NCBI GenBank assembly: GCA_965365345.1 | Contig: CBDUBH010000121.1 | Coordinates: 1-8,181, forward strand | DNA from: CBDUBH01 sp965365345 | GTDB taxonomy: Bacteria; Bacteroidota; Ignavibacteria; Ignavibacteriales; SURF-24 | Reading direction: 5' to 3' | DNA: 8,181 bases | Part shown: positions 7,294-8,181 of the stretch, piece by piece | Layout of the letters: the number at the start of each line of letters is the position of its first letter | Position numbering within the stretch: the stretch's first letter is position 1 | The notes under the pieces: model-generated | What the model saw: the letters and a program-made list of their open reading frames with translations, nothing else | The model's database searches: none | What the model was told of the DNA's origin: nothing | Made by a program: the position numbers and the translations under genes

Positions 7294-8181
7294 ATGAAAA
7301 GGGAAGGAGTGCTTGTTATAGGAAGTTCAAATATGGATTTGGTTGTTACGGCAAACAGATTTCCAAATCCCGGCGAAACAATTTTCGGTAAAAATTTTGA
7401 AATGTTTCCCGGCGGAAAGGGAGCAAATCAAGCGGTCTGCTGTGCAAGATTAGGATGCAAAACAGCATTCATAGGGAAAATGGGAAACGATGAATTTAAG
7501 GAAAAACTTTCTAAAATTTTGATTGAAGATAATGTTGATATATCAGGATTATTTACTGATGAAAATGAACACACAGGAACAGCGCTTATTACAGTTGATG
7601 AAACAGGACAGAATCAGATAATCGTAATTTCGGGAAGCAATATGAAATTAACCCCTCAAGATATTGGAAATAAATCTGCGCTTTTTGAAAGTGTAAAAGT
7701 CGTGTTAACACAACTCGAAATTCCAATTGAAACAGTGATTAAAACAGCTGAACTTGCAAAACAAAGTAACTCATTATTTATTTTAAATCCTGCTCCGGCT
7801 TTGCATTTACCTGATTCAATATTACCTATGATTGACTATTTAACTCCGAATGAAAATGAACTTGAAATTCTAAGCGAAAGTAAAATTACGGATGAAACTT
7901 CATTATTAAATGCGGCTAAAAAATTAATTGATAAAGGTGTAAAAAATGTAATTGTAACTTTGGGTGCAAAGGGAGCAATGCTGTTAAATATGGATGGAGT
8001 AAAATATTTTAGTGGATTTAGAGTAAAGGCAATTGATACAACTGCTGCCGGAGATGTATTTAACGGCGCTTTGGCTGCAAATCTTTCATTTGAAAATTCA
8101 ATAAATAAAGCAATTGAATTTGCAAATAAAGCAGCGTCAATTTCTGTCACGCGATCCGGTGCGCAAAGTTCAATTCCATAT
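7294..8181 (+). CDS. rbsK: Ribokinase, PfkB superfamily (3' end outside the window)
   Basis: The first 296 residues of an ATP-dependent sugar kinase, open to the last base; E. coli RbsK has 309 residues, so only a short C-terminal piece should be missing. The start at ATG 7294 follows a weak GGGA and lies 23 bases after the hydrolase stop. Ribokinase features are well kept: the substrate-binding strand GSSNMDLVV (10-18, D15), PGGKGANQA (39-47, PfkB signature 1), NPAPA (165-169), TPNENE (184-189), TLGAKGA (222-228) and DTTAAGDVFNGA (248-259, PfkB signature 2). D254 is the expected catalytic base, and D248 and neighbours form the monovalent-cation loop. The reaction is D-ribose + ATP to ribose 5-phosphate, in the cytoplasm. 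GGKGANQ and DTTAAGD are closer to true ribokinases than to fructokinases, but PfkB specificity is hard to read from sequence and a different pentose, deoxyribose or a novel sugar is possible given the neighbouring glycosidase. No ribose transporter or RbsD is visible in the window. Confidence 0.88.
   Translation, partial: MKREGVLVIGSSNMDLVVTANRFPNPGETIFGKNFEMFPGGKGANQAVCCARLGCKTAFIGKMGNDEFKEKLSKILIEDNVDISGLFTDENEHTGTALITVDETGQNQIIVISGSNMKLTPQDIGNKSALFESVKVVLTQLEIPIETVIKTAELAKQSNSLFILNPAPALHLPDSILPMIDYLTPNENELEILSESKITDETSLLNAAKKLIDKGVKNVIVTLGAKGAMLLNMDGVKYFSGFRVKAIDTTAAGDVFNGALAANLSFENSINKAIEFANKAASISVTRSGAQSSIPY

Noticed and set aside
7286..7297. ATG AGA AAA TGA mini-frame whose stop overlaps the ribokinase start (ATGA)
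   Set aside because: Three codons with no distinctive content; most likely chance in an AT-rich gap, not a leader peptide.
7836..8150. A 104-residue open frame on the minus strand
   Set aside because: It lies wholly inside the ribokinase, whose conserved motifs on the + strand cover this stretch; it has no family features and no ribosome binding site.

Overview
The window is an AT-rich, gene-dense stretch with five genes, all on the + strand, separated by at most 33 bases or overlapping, so it reads as one operon cut at both ends. The gene set points to a didermic, Gram-negative-type bacterium of the Bacteroidota/Ignavibacteriota (FCB) group. The evidence is a TonB-dependent outer-membrane receptor, an exported protein ending in a domain like the type IX secretion (T9SS) sorting domain, and an outer-membrane protein of the PorV/PorQ type. 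The PorV-like gene has a full AGGAGG Shine-Dalgarno sequence, which is uncommon in classical Bacteroidetes. Together with low GC, that makes Ignavibacteria or a related lineage my best guess; this is inference.

Layout. Bases 3-722 hold the C-terminal end of a TonB-dependent receptor barrel. Bases 746-2965 encode a large secreted protein: signal peptide, about 450 residues that I do not recognise, an Fn3-like domain and a T9SS-type C-terminal domain. Bases 2999-3982 encode a PorV/PorQ-family barrel. Bases 4010-7270 encode a 1086-residue glycoside hydrolase resembling family GH106 (alpha-L-rhamnosidase), with no signal peptide. Bases 7294-8181 encode a ribokinase of the PfkB superfamily, cut by the window end just before its C-terminus.

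How they may work together (inference). The first three genes build a cell-surface uptake station: a TonB-powered pore, a surface-exposed protein that may bind substrate, and a PorV-like partner that could help deliver or anchor it. The last two act in the cytoplasm, a glycosidase trimming imported oligosaccharides or glycosides and a kinase phosphorylating a released sugar. The arrangement resembles a polysaccharide-utilisation locus, but no SusD is visible: the position next to the receptor is taken by the T9SS-type protein. I see no RNA gene, CRISPR array, insertion sequence or convincing terminator, and no non-coding stretch longer than 33 bases.
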